From Dastarcus helophoroides (Eukaryota > Arthropoda > Insecta > Coleoptera > Bothrideridae), in assembly GCA_028583605.1 (NCBI GenBank), contig CM053337.1, positions 15,209,639 through 15,273,638 of the forward strand: a stretch of DNA of 64,000 bases. Reading direction: 5' to 3'. Both the position numbers and the translations under genes were made by a program. Numbering within the stretch: position 1 is the first letter of the stretch; each line of letters opens with the position of its first letter. Below the pieces are notes generated by a model that was not told where the DNA came from, searched no databases, and saw only the letters and a program-made list of their open reading frames with translations. Shown in pieces: positions 35,620 to 46,269 of this stretch.

Positions 35620-36055
35620 ATTAAATGAACCTACTTTTTAATGGTACTTTTAACCCTCTTAGAGACACTTTTTAATTCGACTCGAAATTCGTAACTTTGA
35701 CTTTAGACTCAATATTGCAACTTAAGACTTAGACGTTGAACAATTTCGTAAAAAGGTCCCCATAAAATTAACCTACTCTTTATTGGCATTTTTAACCCTT
35801 TTAGAGGCTTTTCTCAATTTGATTCGAATTCGTAATTTTGACTTTAAACTCAAGCTAGCAACTTTAAAAGTTTAACAAATCTGTAAAAGCATTTCATATT
35901 AAATTAACTTATTTTTTATTGGTATTTTTAACCCTTTTAGAGGCGTTTCTCAATTTAGTCGAAATTCATAATTTCGAATTTAAACTCAAGCTTGTAACTT
36001 TAAAGGTTTAACAATTCGGTAAAAAAAATTTATCATCAAATTAACTTACTGATTA
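35620..36055. repeat. Three-copy tandem repeat, ~138-bp unit
   Basis: The marker TTTTAACCCTTTTAGAGGC (first copy CTCTTAGAGAC) recurs at about 35648, 35787 and 35926, each followed by CTCAATTT, GAAATTCGTAA and AACTTTAAA-type strings. The copies are diverged, so this is an old local duplication. Confidence 0.7.
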
Positions 36056-36630
36056 CAAAGTTGATTTTAATTGGGCAAACTTCGCTTTTGTTGTTAGAGC
36101 GATCTCGCGCCTCAGACTCAAAAGTGTCAACACCGAAAAAAGTCGAGTTGAAATTCATATTGGGACTGAATTAGTGGCACGAGCGTGGGTTAGATCGTGA
36201 CGGCAGCATGTTGCGAAGTTACAACAGAAAGAAGTTCCGGGGCTCTGGCGTCCCAACTGTTTGAACCAGCGCGCCGAGTGAACAATATGGATACAAATGC
36301 CATGCAGATTGAGAAGGAACATCTGCTACAAGTTGCTGTCTGTCGTCGTATGTTGGCTACTATTTTTTAACGCCTTCGGAGGTTCGATTTCTGCTTGTCA
36401 TCGGATTGAAAAAAAAAACGTTGTTATTTATATTTAAAAGGAGTTATCTCCGAAAATTTGCCCTTTTGACCTATTTTGGGATCGAATTTTCGACTAAAAA
36501 GTATAAATTTCAATTCAAAATTTCCAGCACAATAATATATTAATCATAAGTATTACGGATTTGTTCCTCTTTTATATACTTTGTGTTATAACCTCAAATA
36601 AATTAATTGAGATTTTAGAAGTGAACAGTT
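36056..36630 (+). other. Possible promoter/first-exon region with a 27-codon ORF
   Basis: A GC-richer patch precedes an ATG in a strong context (AACAATATGG) at 36287. The frame runs 27 codons (MDTNAMQIEKEHLLQVAVC...) to TAA at 36368-36370. A G|GT-like site after CTACAA could end a first coding exon at LLQ. Neither possibility is supported by a downstream exon I can identify. It may be a small ORF, a first exon or chance. Confidence 0.25.
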
Positions 36631-36634
36631 GAGT

Positions 36635-36800
36635 TTACTGGAATAAAAATAGCCTAAAAGGTAGCCCTGAAAATACTCTTCATTTTAGTAACACTTTCAT
36701 TAAAATTGGTTAAGTAGTTTTCGAGATTATCCCGGACAAAAAATCAGTCGACAGACAGACAGACAGATAGATGAACAGGCGAGCATACATTTAGACTACT
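36635..36800 (+). mobile_element. Retroposon 3'-tail remnant, family B copy 1
   Basis: AATAGCCTAAAAGGTAGCCC, then GAGATTATCCCGGACAAA and GACAGACAGACAGATAG. This is the usual ending of invertebrate RTE-like LINE or derived SINE tails. A sister copy is at 54.5-54.7 kb. Confidence 0.65.
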
Positions 36801-36964
36801 TTATTGCTAAAGCTAACAATAATTTTAACTTTTAAAGTCAGATTTTTTAATAAAAACCGCAATTTTGAGAACTTGTTACAACAAAAAAGTTTCGAATTTT
36901 CGAAATTTTTGAAGTAACGCGTGTGGTACGCTTATCCCCAGACACGGGGAGAGTTTGTTGAGGC

Positions 36965-37125
36965 GCTACACCGAACTGTCTAAAATGACTCAAAAATTAA
37001 AATTGTGTTGGATAAAAGTAACAAAAATACGCAGATTGCACATCTTTAAAGAGTTCGTGTCGATTGCAGGATGATGATTTGTTCAAATTCGTCCATGCAG
37101 ACAACAGACAGACAAACTTCCTCGT
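36965..37125 (+). mobile_element. Retroposon remnant, family C copy 2
   Basis: Same order of strings as at 13.6-13.8 kb, ending in CAGACAACAGACAGACAAAC. The palindrome at 37126 directly follows its tail. Confidence 0.6.
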
Positions 37126-37171
37126 ATCGTATCTTAACTAATTATAAATGTATAATTAGTTAAGATACGAT
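37126..37171. repeat. Perfect palindrome, 21-bp arms and 4-base loop
   Basis: The arms at 37126-37146 and 37151-37171 are exact reverse complements, with AATG between them. It sits right after the family C tail. It could be a foldback insertion hot-spot product, a transposon footprint or a cruciform-forming site. Confidence 0.85.
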
Positions 37172-37625
37172 TTTTTAACGAGGGGGATAGTCAAAATTAT
37201 GGAAAGAGTACACAGATTTCAAAAGTTTGGGAAACACTGCCCTAAGGAAACGATCATCATTCCTAGAACCATTCAAGCAGAAACGGTCTCTTTGGGTAGT
37301 GGGGTGCGTGATACGTACGGCGGGCGTCGCAGGTGTGCGGCGTCAGGTGTTATTACTCAGGGCGAATGCCTCCCTTCGGGCCGCCGCAACACCTGTAACC
37401 GCGGCCCTATACGCCTCACCTACGTCATTCTTTTTTTTGATGGATCACACAGACGTAGATTGAAACGGACTCCCACCTATTCATCCGCCATCTCCGGCTC
37501 TTTGTAACAGATGTTTAATTTCGCCAATTTTCCCATTTGTGCGAAAGAGGGCGACAGATTGCCGGGATTTATGCTGCGAATGCCCCACGTCCCGCATTGT
37601 TTGTCCACTTGCGAGACGGATAAAT
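37172..37625. other. GC-rich low-copy island
   Basis: From about 37290 to 37620 the sequence is much more GC-rich than its surroundings (GGGCGTCGCAGGTGTGCGGC, CGGGCCGCCGCAACACC). Two overlapping plus-strand ORFs (102 and 78 codons) have no motifs. It is likely a promoter or untranslated exon rather than a protein gene. Confidence 0.35.
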
Positions 37626-38175
37626 TCTACGAACAAATCTGGTAACGTCACTCGACGAGAAATTTGAAAACAAAAGGAAACTTCAAGTCGTAGGATGCGA
37701 TCTCTTCCCTCTCTGTTAGGAGTATTTTCAAATTTTAACTGAAAAGAAGCCTAAATTTCGAAAAATTTTCGAGTTTAAAATCCAAACAGAAATTTTAAAA
37801 AAACGAGTCGAACAAATCTGGTAACGTCACTCCTCGACGAGAAATTTGAAACAAAAGGAAACTTCCAAGTCGTAGGATGCGATCTCTTCCCTCTCTTTTA
37901 GGAGTATTTTCAAATTTAAACTGAAAAGAAGTCAAAATTTCGAAAAATTTTCGAGTTTAAAATCCAAACAGAAATTTTAAAAAAACGAGTCGAACAAATC
38001 TGGTAACGTTACTCCTCGACGAGAAATTTGAAACAAAAGGAAACTTCCAAGTCGTAGGATGCAATCTCCTTCCTCTCTTTTAGGAGTATTTTCAAATTTA
38101 AACTGAAAAGAAGTCAACATTTCGAAAAATTGTCGAGTTTTGAATCTAAACAGAGATTTTGAAAAAAATACCACA
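37626..38175. repeat. Three-copy tandem repeat, ~180-bp unit
   Basis: GAACAAATCTGGTAACGT begins units at about 37631, 37810 and 37992. Each holds CAAGTCGTAGGATGCGATCT and TTTAGGAGTATTTTCAAATT. The second and third copies are nearly identical, so the duplication is recent, and the first copy adjoins the GC-rich island. Confidence 0.85.
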
Positions 38176-38321
38176 AATAACATTTTGATTTTAATTTAAA
38201 AAATGTTTACTCGAAATTTTGAATTCAAAGGCAAAATTTGAAAATGATATCGAGATTTCGAAAGTAAACTTCAAAATATCTCAAAAGGTTCCTCAACGTT
38301 TTAGAGAAAACTGATGATTTC

Positions 38322-38370
38322 GCGTCACCATCACGCTAATTGGCGTCACCGTCACGGTAATTCTCATCGA
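38322..38370 (+). repeat. Dispersed repeat family D, copy 3
   Basis: CGCGTCACCATCACGCTAAT and GCGTCACCGTCACG match the other copies. The segment between it and 38960 is AT-rich with nothing recognised. Confidence 0.45.
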
Positions 38371-38964
38371 AATTTTGAAAATTTTCCAAAATAATTTAAG
38401 TTTGGAGTTGGAATGTCGCTATTTAAGTTAAAATTTCAGTTTTATAGCTTCGATACTTTGAGAAAAAAATCCAACCAAATCGAAGCATCTTACAGTCGAA
38501 GCTTAAAATGAAAATTTTAATTAATTAGTTTTATAAAAATAAAAGAGCACTTTCAGTGATAGATGGAAAATGGACACAAAACAGAAATTGAAATTTATTT
38601 TACGTAACAAATAGTAATGATTGGATATGGAATAAGACAATGAAAAAATGTTATATGTTGCAAGAAACTTCGTAACTAAGTAGACAACAATTAACTCACC
38701 TTCCTCATTTGTTCTTCTTTTAAAAAATTCGATTCGAAGTTAAAGAGTCATTGGCAATAAAATTAACAAAGAAAATTAAGAGTGCATAACGATTGATTGA
38801 TGTGCCAAGCTGCAAAACAAAAAATAATCAACAAAAACTTCTAAAAAAAATAAATCTTCAAAATAAAAAATAATTGGTGGTTACAAAAAAGTATTCAACG
38901 TAAAAAAAAGTTGTAAATCAAACACGGCGATTAGGCTAATCCAGACGAGAAATATTTGGAAGAA

Positions 38965-39285
38965 GGTTCAATTCATCAATCAGTGTTGACAGTCAGAACG
39001 TGTTGACACCGAGCGTAAAATCGTCTCGACGCGCGTCCACACTTCGACGCCGTTTTCAGCAGACTGCCACCGACCGGCCGAATCGCTGGGTGGAAATCCG
39101 CGTTATGACCCCGGCGCGGCGCTCCGCGGAAAAACTTCAAACGCCAGCGCGGAAAACACGTGCGCAAGAACTCGGTAACAAAAAGTTGATCCATCAACTC
39201 CGTCATGCATCAAATCCATCAACTCCGTCATGCATCAACTATGTCAGTAGAAAAATCCTCAATAAATCAAGAGATTTTTTGGAAA
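38965..39285. other. GC-rich low-copy island before the 19-bp satellite
   Basis: About 38990-39180 is CpG-rich (CGCGCGTCCACACTTCGACG, CCCCGGCGCGGCGCTCCGCG). Overlapping ORFs on both strands (39000-39344 plus, 38976-39206 minus) are basic and unrecognised. ATCAACTCCGTCATGCATCA is tandemly repeated at about 39191-39240. It is possibly a promoter CpG patch. Confidence 0.35.
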
Positions 39286-42200
39286 ATTTCGAATTTTGCC
39301 CCAATATTTGGACTTTTACCCGTTATTTGGAATTTTCCCAATAATTAACAATTTTCCCATAGGTTCGAATGTTTCCCATAGGATCGAATTTTTCCCATAG
39401 GTTCGAATTTTCCCAAAAATTCGAATTTTTTCTAAAAGTTCGAATTTTTTCCAAAGGTTCGAATTTTTCCCATAGGTTCAATTTTTTTCCCATAGGTTCG
39501 AATTTTTCCCATAGGCTCGAATTTTTCCCATAGGTTCGAATTTTTCCCATTGGTTCGATTTTTTCTCCATAGGTTCGAATTTTTCCCATAGGTTCGAATT
39601 TTTCCCATAGGTTCGAATTTTCCCAAAAGTTCGAATTTTTTCTAAAAGTTCGAATTTTTCTCAACCGTTCAAATTTTTCCCAAAAGTTCAAATTTTTCTT
39701 TAAATTTTGAATTTTCCCAAAATTTTAATTCTTTTACAAATTAAATTTAATTTTTCCAATTATTTCGAATTGTTTGCAAAATTTCGAATTTTGCCCACAA
39801 TTTCAAATTTTTTCCACTACTTTTTACAAAATTTAAATTTTTCCCGCCAAATTTGGAATTTTCCAAAATTTAGAATTTTTCCCAACACTACGAATTTTTT
39901 ACAAAATTTCGATTTTTTTTCCCCCAAATTTCATATTGCCAAAATTTCAAAATTTTCCCAATTGTTCAAATTTTCCCCAATAGATCGAAAATCTTAAAAT
40001 TTCGATTTTTTTCCCAGAAGTTCGAATTTTTCCCAAAGGTTCGAATTTTTTCCAAAATTTTGAATTTTTCCAATTATTTCGAATTATTTGCAAAATTTCG
40101 AATTTTGCCCCCAATTTTAAATTTTTCCCACTACTTCGAAATTTCCCGAAATTTCGAATTTTTTAAAAAATTTCAATTTTTTTTGCCAAATTTCGATTTT
40201 TTTTGCAAATTTAGAATTTTTCCCAATGTTTCTAATTTTTTCCAATACTTCGAATTTTTTACAAAATTTCGTTTCTTTTTCCCCAAATTTCAAATTTCGG
40301 AGGACAAGTTCTGTATTTCAATTTCCAAAATTTCAAATTATTCCCAAAATTTCAAAATTTTCCCAATTGTTCGAATTTTTCCCAATAGATCGAATTTTTC
40401 CCAAAATTTCGAATTTTCCCAAATGTTCGAATTTTTGCCAAATGTTTGAATTTTTCTCAAAGGTTCGAATTTTTCCTAAAATTTTGAATTTTTCCAATTA
40501 TTTCGAATTTTTTGCAAAATTTCGAATTTTGCCCACAATTTCAAATTTTTCGCACTACTTCGAAATTTCCCAAAATTTCGAATTTTTTACAAAATTTCAA
40601 TTTTTTTCGCCAAATTTGGAATTTTTTCCAAAATTTAGAATTTTTCCCAGTTTCGAATTTTTCCCAATGCTTCGAATTTTTTTACAAAATCTCGTTTTCT
40701 TTCTCCTAAATTTTAAATTATTTCCAAAATTTCAAAATTTTTCCAATTCGAATTTTTTCCAATAGATCGGAATTTTTCCCAAAAGTTCGAATTTTTCCCA
40801 AAAGTTTCTCAAAAGTTTGAATTTCTTCCAATATTTCGTATTTATCCCAAATTTGCGAATTTTTCATAATGTTTCAAATATTTCCCAAAAGTTCGAATTT
40901 TTCCCAACACTTCGAATTTTTTACAAAATTTCGATTTTTTCCCCCAAATTTCATATTCCCAAAATTTCAAAATTTTCCCAATTGTTCGAATTTTCCCCAA
41001 TAGATCGAATTTTTCTTAAAATTTCGATTTTTTCCCAAAAGTTCGAATTTTTCCCAAAGGTTCGAATTTTTCCCAAATTTTGAATTTTTTCAATTATTTC
41101 GAATTTTTTTTCAATATTTTGAATTTTTCCCAAAATTTCGAATTTATCCCAAAATTTCGAATTTATCCCAAAATTTCGAATTTTTCCCAAAATTTCGAAT
41201 TTTTCATAAAACTTCGAATTTTTTACGAAATTTCGCCAACACTAAATTTCTTACAAAATTTTCAAGTTTTTTCAAAATTTCGAATTATTCGCAAAACATT
41301 TTTCCCATTGCTCCGAGTTTTTCCCAAAATTTCAAATACAAAATGTCGGTTTTTCATAAAATCTCGAGTCTTTCCCAAAATTTCGAATTTTTTCCAAATT
41401 TTTAAATTTTTCGCAAAATTTCGATTTTTTCCTAAAATTTCGAATTTTTCCCAAAATTTCGAATTTCTTACAAAATTTCAATTCTTATCCACAAAGAATG
41501 TTTTCCAAAATTTCGAATTTTTCCCAAAAGTACGAAAATTTCGATTCTTTTCCAAAATAAAGAATTTTTTTCAAAACTTCGAATTTTGTACAAAATGTCG
41601 GATTCTCCATAAAATTCCGGGTTTTCCAGAATTTCGAATTTTTTCCAAAATTTCAAATCTTTCCCAATATTTTGAATTTTTTTCCAAATTTTTAAATTTT
41701 TTGCAGAATTTCGAATTTTTCCCGAAATTTCGATTCTTTTCCACAATTTCGAATTTTTTTTAAAAGTTCGAATTTTTCCAAAAGTTCGAATTTTTCATTA
41801 AATTTCGAATTTTTCTCAAAATTTCGAATTTTTCCCAAAATTTTGAATTTCTTACAAAATTTCGATCCTTTCCCAAATTAAAGAATTTTTTCCAAAATTT
41901 CGAATTTTTCCCAAAAGTTTGAAAATTTTGATGTTTTCCCGAAATAAAGAATTGTTTCCAAAATTTCGAATTTTTCCCAAAAGTTCGAATTTTTCCCAAA
42001 AGTTCGAATTTTTCCCAAAAGTTCGAATTGTTCCCAACAGTTAGAATTTTTCCCAAAAGTTCAAATTTTTCTTTAAATTTTGAATTTTTTACAGAATAAA
42101 ATTTAGAATTTCTTCCAAAATTCCGAACTATTCCCAAAAGTTTAAATTTTTCCCAATAATTCGAATTTTTTATAAAATTTTAAATTTTGCATAAAATGTT

Positions 42201-44580
42201 AATTTTTCCATAAAATTTTAAATCTTTCCCAATATTTTGAATTTTTTCCAAATTTTTAAATTTTTTGCAAAATTCGATTTTTTCCCGAAATTTCGATTCT
42301 TTTCCAAAATTTCGAATTTTTTTCAAAAGTTCGAATTTTTCCCAAAAGTTCGAATTTTTCCTTAAATTTGAAATTTTTCCAAAATTTTGAATTTTTACAA
42401 ATTAAAATTTAAAATTTCTTCCAAAATTTGGATTTTTTTCTTAAAATTTCGAATTTTTCTCAAAATCTCGAATTTTTCTCGAAGTTTCAAATGTTTCCCA
42501 AAATTTCGAATTTCTTACAAAATTTCGATCCTTTCCTAAAATAAAGAATTTTTTCCAAAATTTCGAATTTTTTCCAAATTTGAACTTTCCCAAAAGTTCG
42601 AATTTTTCCCAAAAGTTCGAAAAATTTGATGTTTCACAAAATAAAGAATTGTTTCCAACAGTTCAAATTTTTCCCAACAGTTCAAATTTTTCCCAAAAGG
42701 TCGAATTTTTCCCAAAAGTTCGAATTTTTCCCAACAGTTCGAATTTTTCCCAAAAGTTCGAATTTTTCCCAAAAGTTCGAATTTTTCCCAACAGTTCAAA
42801 TTTTTCCCAAAAGTTGAAATTTTTCCTTAAATTTTGAATTTTCCCGAAACTTTAATTTTTTTACAAATTAAAATTTAGAATTTCTTCCACAATATCGAAT
42901 TTTTCCCAAAAGTTCGAATTTTTTTTAAAATTTTGAATTTTTTTCAGAATAAAATTTAGAATTTCTTCCAAAATTCCGAACTATTCCCAAAAGTTTGAAT
43001 TTTTCTCAATACTTCGAATTTTTTACAAAATTTCCATTTTTTACCCCCAAATTGCGAATTCTTAAAATTTCAGATTTTTCCAATACATTGAATTTTTCCA
43101 AAATTTCGAATTTTTCCCAAAATTACGAATTTTTCATAAAACTTCGAATTTTTTACAAAATTTCGCCAACCCTTCAAATTTCGTACAAAATTTTAGTTTT
43201 TCCAAAATTTCAAATTATTCCCAAAATTTCACATTTTTCCCATTACTTCGAATTTTTTCCAAAACCGCGAATTTTTCCCCAAAATTTCAAAATTTTATAT
43301 AAAATTTCGATTTTTTTTTCGAATTTTTCCCAATAGTTCGAATTTTTTTATAAAATTTCGCGAACATTTCAAATTTTGTACAAAATTTTAAGTTTTTCTC
43401 AAAGTTTTGAATTATTTCCAAAATATTTTTCGCGTTGCTTCTAATTTTTTCAAAATTTCGATTATTCCTCCCAAATTTCGAAAAATTCCCAAAATTTTAA
43501 AATTTTCCCAGCACTTCAAATTTTTTACAAAACTTCGCCAACATTTCAAATATCTTACAAACTTTTAAGTTTTTTTGAAAATTTCGAATTATTCCCAACA
43601 TTTTTCCTATTACTCCGAATTTTTCCCAAAATGTTTAAAATGTCGGTTTTTCCATAAAATTTCGAGTTTTCCCAAAATTTCGAATTTTTTTGCAAAATTT
43701 CGAATTTTTCCCAAAATTTTGAATTTTTCCCAAAATTTTGAATTTTTCCCAAAATGTCGAATTTTTCCCAAAATTTCGAATTTTTCCCAAAATTTCGAAT
43801 TTTTTCCAAAATTTCGAATTTCTTAAAAAATTTCGATTTTTTCCAAAAATATCGAATTTTCTTCAAAAATATCGAATTTTTTCCAAAAGTTCGAATTTTT
43901 CCCAAAAGTTCGAATGTTTCCCAAAAGTTCGAATTTTTCCCAAAAGTTCGAATTTTTCTTCAAATTTCGTATATTCCCAAAATTTTAAATATTTTACAAA
44001 ATAAAGTTAAGAATTTCTTTCAAAATTTCGAAGGTTTCCCAAAATTTTGAATTTTTCCCAAAATTTTGAATTTTTCCCAAAATGTCGAATTTTTCCCATA
44101 ATGTCGAATTTTTCTCAAAATTTCGAATTTTTCCCAAAATTTCAAATTTCTTAAAAATTTCGATTTTTTCCAAAAATATCGAATTTTTTCCAAAAGTTCG
44201 AATTTTTTCCAAAAGTTCGAATTTTTCCCAAAAGTTCGAATTTTTCTTTAAATTTCGAATATTCCCAAAATTTTAAATTTTTTACAAAATAAAGTTAAGA
44301 ATTTCTTTCAAAATTTCGAATTTTTCCCAAAAGTTCGAATTTTTCTTAACATTTCGTATATTCCCAAAACTTTAAATTTTTTACAAAATAAAGTTAAAAA
44401 TTTCTTTCAAAATTTCGAGTTTTTCCCAAAAGTTCGAATTTTTCCCAAAAGTTCGAATTTTTCTCAAAATTTTGAACATTTTATAAAATAAAATTTAGAA
44501 TTACTTCCAAAATTCCAAATTTTTCTCAGAAGTTCGAATATTTTCCAAAAGATCGAATTTTTCCGAATATTTCGTAACCT
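39286..44580. repeat. 19-bp satellite (TTCGAATTTTTCCCAAAAG)n
   Basis: About 5.3 kb of 19-bp monomers with variants (CCCATAGG in place of CCCAAAAG at 39350-39610; TTACAAAATTTCG, TTGCAAAATTTCG). By length this is in the order of 250 or more monomers. As 19 is not divisible by 3, stop-free monomers give 19-residue pseudo-repeats in several frames (FPKSSNFSQKFEFFPKVRI). These long ORFs on both strands are artefacts. Monomer variants are interspersed, so this array looks older than the 114-bp array at 51 kb. Confidence 0.9.
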
Positions 44581-46265
44581 TGTTTAAATACTTCTTATAC
44601 TGTAAGAAATCGTCTTCTCTTTTACAGTTAGTTATCTCTCCTGGTATCTCTATCGTTCTGGATAAAATCTGATCTAATGAATATGATGAAAGCATCAGCG
44701 GCAGGCGAGCTAAAGAGTGGCCGCCGCCTCGGCATTGTGTGTGTGTAATGGTTTTTGCTGATAGAAATTTCAGCATCCTTGGGAGATGTGCTGAAGAGGT
44801 GGCGTTGCGGCTGCGGCTGACAGGTGAAAAATCACCTCTTCACCACCACGTGCGGCCGACGTCCTATATCCGCATTCTCTCACTTTGCTCGCCCCCCCGA
44901 GAACTCCAAGCCTTTTCTTCCGAGCTAACGCATGCAAATTTCAAAAACGTTCGCCTTAGATTAATTGAAGCCTTGCTTGTTATTTTTAAGAACGAATTGG
45001 TTGCTATTTTTAAGAGCAAAATACGTCCACGGATAAGGAAACGTCGAGGTGCTAATTGAACAAAATTCCAGCATCTCGCAGCATACAACAGCTTTGGGTA
45101 AAAAGTCGACTGTTTGTTAAAAATGTTGAGAGCACTATAAGAAAGGAATGCAGCCTCTAAAGGAGTGAAAATTGGGTATCAAATGATGATGGAGTGTGTC
45201 ATTTTCAACAAATAAAACAAATGATTGTATTAAATTTGTCTATAGCATAGAAGTTGTGTTGCAAAATATTTTGTTGTCTTTATTATTAATTATGCTCGTA
45301 TTTTTCTCCCATTTGTCTATTTAAAAATCTTCATCAAGCTATCAATAACAAACTAAGTAAGTAAATGAAATTTCATTTAGATGCAAATATCAAAGTAAAA
45401 AAAAAATACTTATAACAGTTATTAAAGAAATTCTATTTAATAATAAATGTGTTTTTTGTTGTAAATCGGCGGCGCGTAAGCTTATTATTCACATTCTCGA
45501 AAAATCAGGTCAATTGAGATTAAAAGTATGTGGGGTAAAGTGCGGTAAAGCGGCAGAGCGGAGGGAGCGCGTTAAGGCAGAAAGCGTGGCGTGCGTTTGA
45601 AGGGTGTAGAGTCGCCATATTTGAAAACAAATTGCACGCCCTGCCTCTGACAGCCGCTAGATGTCTCAAAGAGCGACCTCACAAAGCGTCTCTGCCTCTG
45701 ACAACTTCAACAAGTTCGAGCTCCGTTTGTTCCGTGCACACGCCAGCCCCGTAGAAAAACAACTGTTCCCGGATTACTCTCCGGATTGGAAATTTAAAAC
45801 ATTTCAAATTCATTCAATTTGTTTTCTGAAAGTCTCGCATGTAATTTGGTACGTTTCGCGCGGTTAGGCGTATTGAAAACGCTGTAATAAGCTCCCGCTC
45901 CTTTTGGGTTATTAAATTTTCCCGTTTTACTTCTCATTTTGCATCTAGAGATTGGGAAAACTTATTCCTTTAAGCGAGCTAAATGTCACTAGAACTTCAA
46001 TTATTTGTTATCTACTTTTAGAAAAATTACTGCTTGACTGTTCAGTTCTAAATATGTTTGATTTTTTTTCGTAAATTACACCTTTTAGCTAAGTAATTGT
46101 TTCCAAAATGTCTACATTATAGTCTTGGTTTGTCGACAAAAGAAATTATGTTGATGTCACTTGATTTTAGAAACAGTTGTCATTATTTTTATTCAAACTC
46201 GCTGGATTCTGCTTTCCAATACAATTTCATAACCCAAAACTTCACATTTTTCAAATAATAAAAAT
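44581..46265. other. Low-copy region with two GC-richer patches
   Basis: Patches at about 44690-44920 and 45540-45870 are GC-rich and unlike the surrounding satellites. Small ORFs (44739-45059 plus, 45661-45867 plus) have no motif. The doublet CTGCCTCTGACA (about 45640 and 45690) is a short local duplication. These could be untranslated exons or promoters; nothing decisive is visible. Confidence 0.35.
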
Positions 46266-46269
46266 AAGA

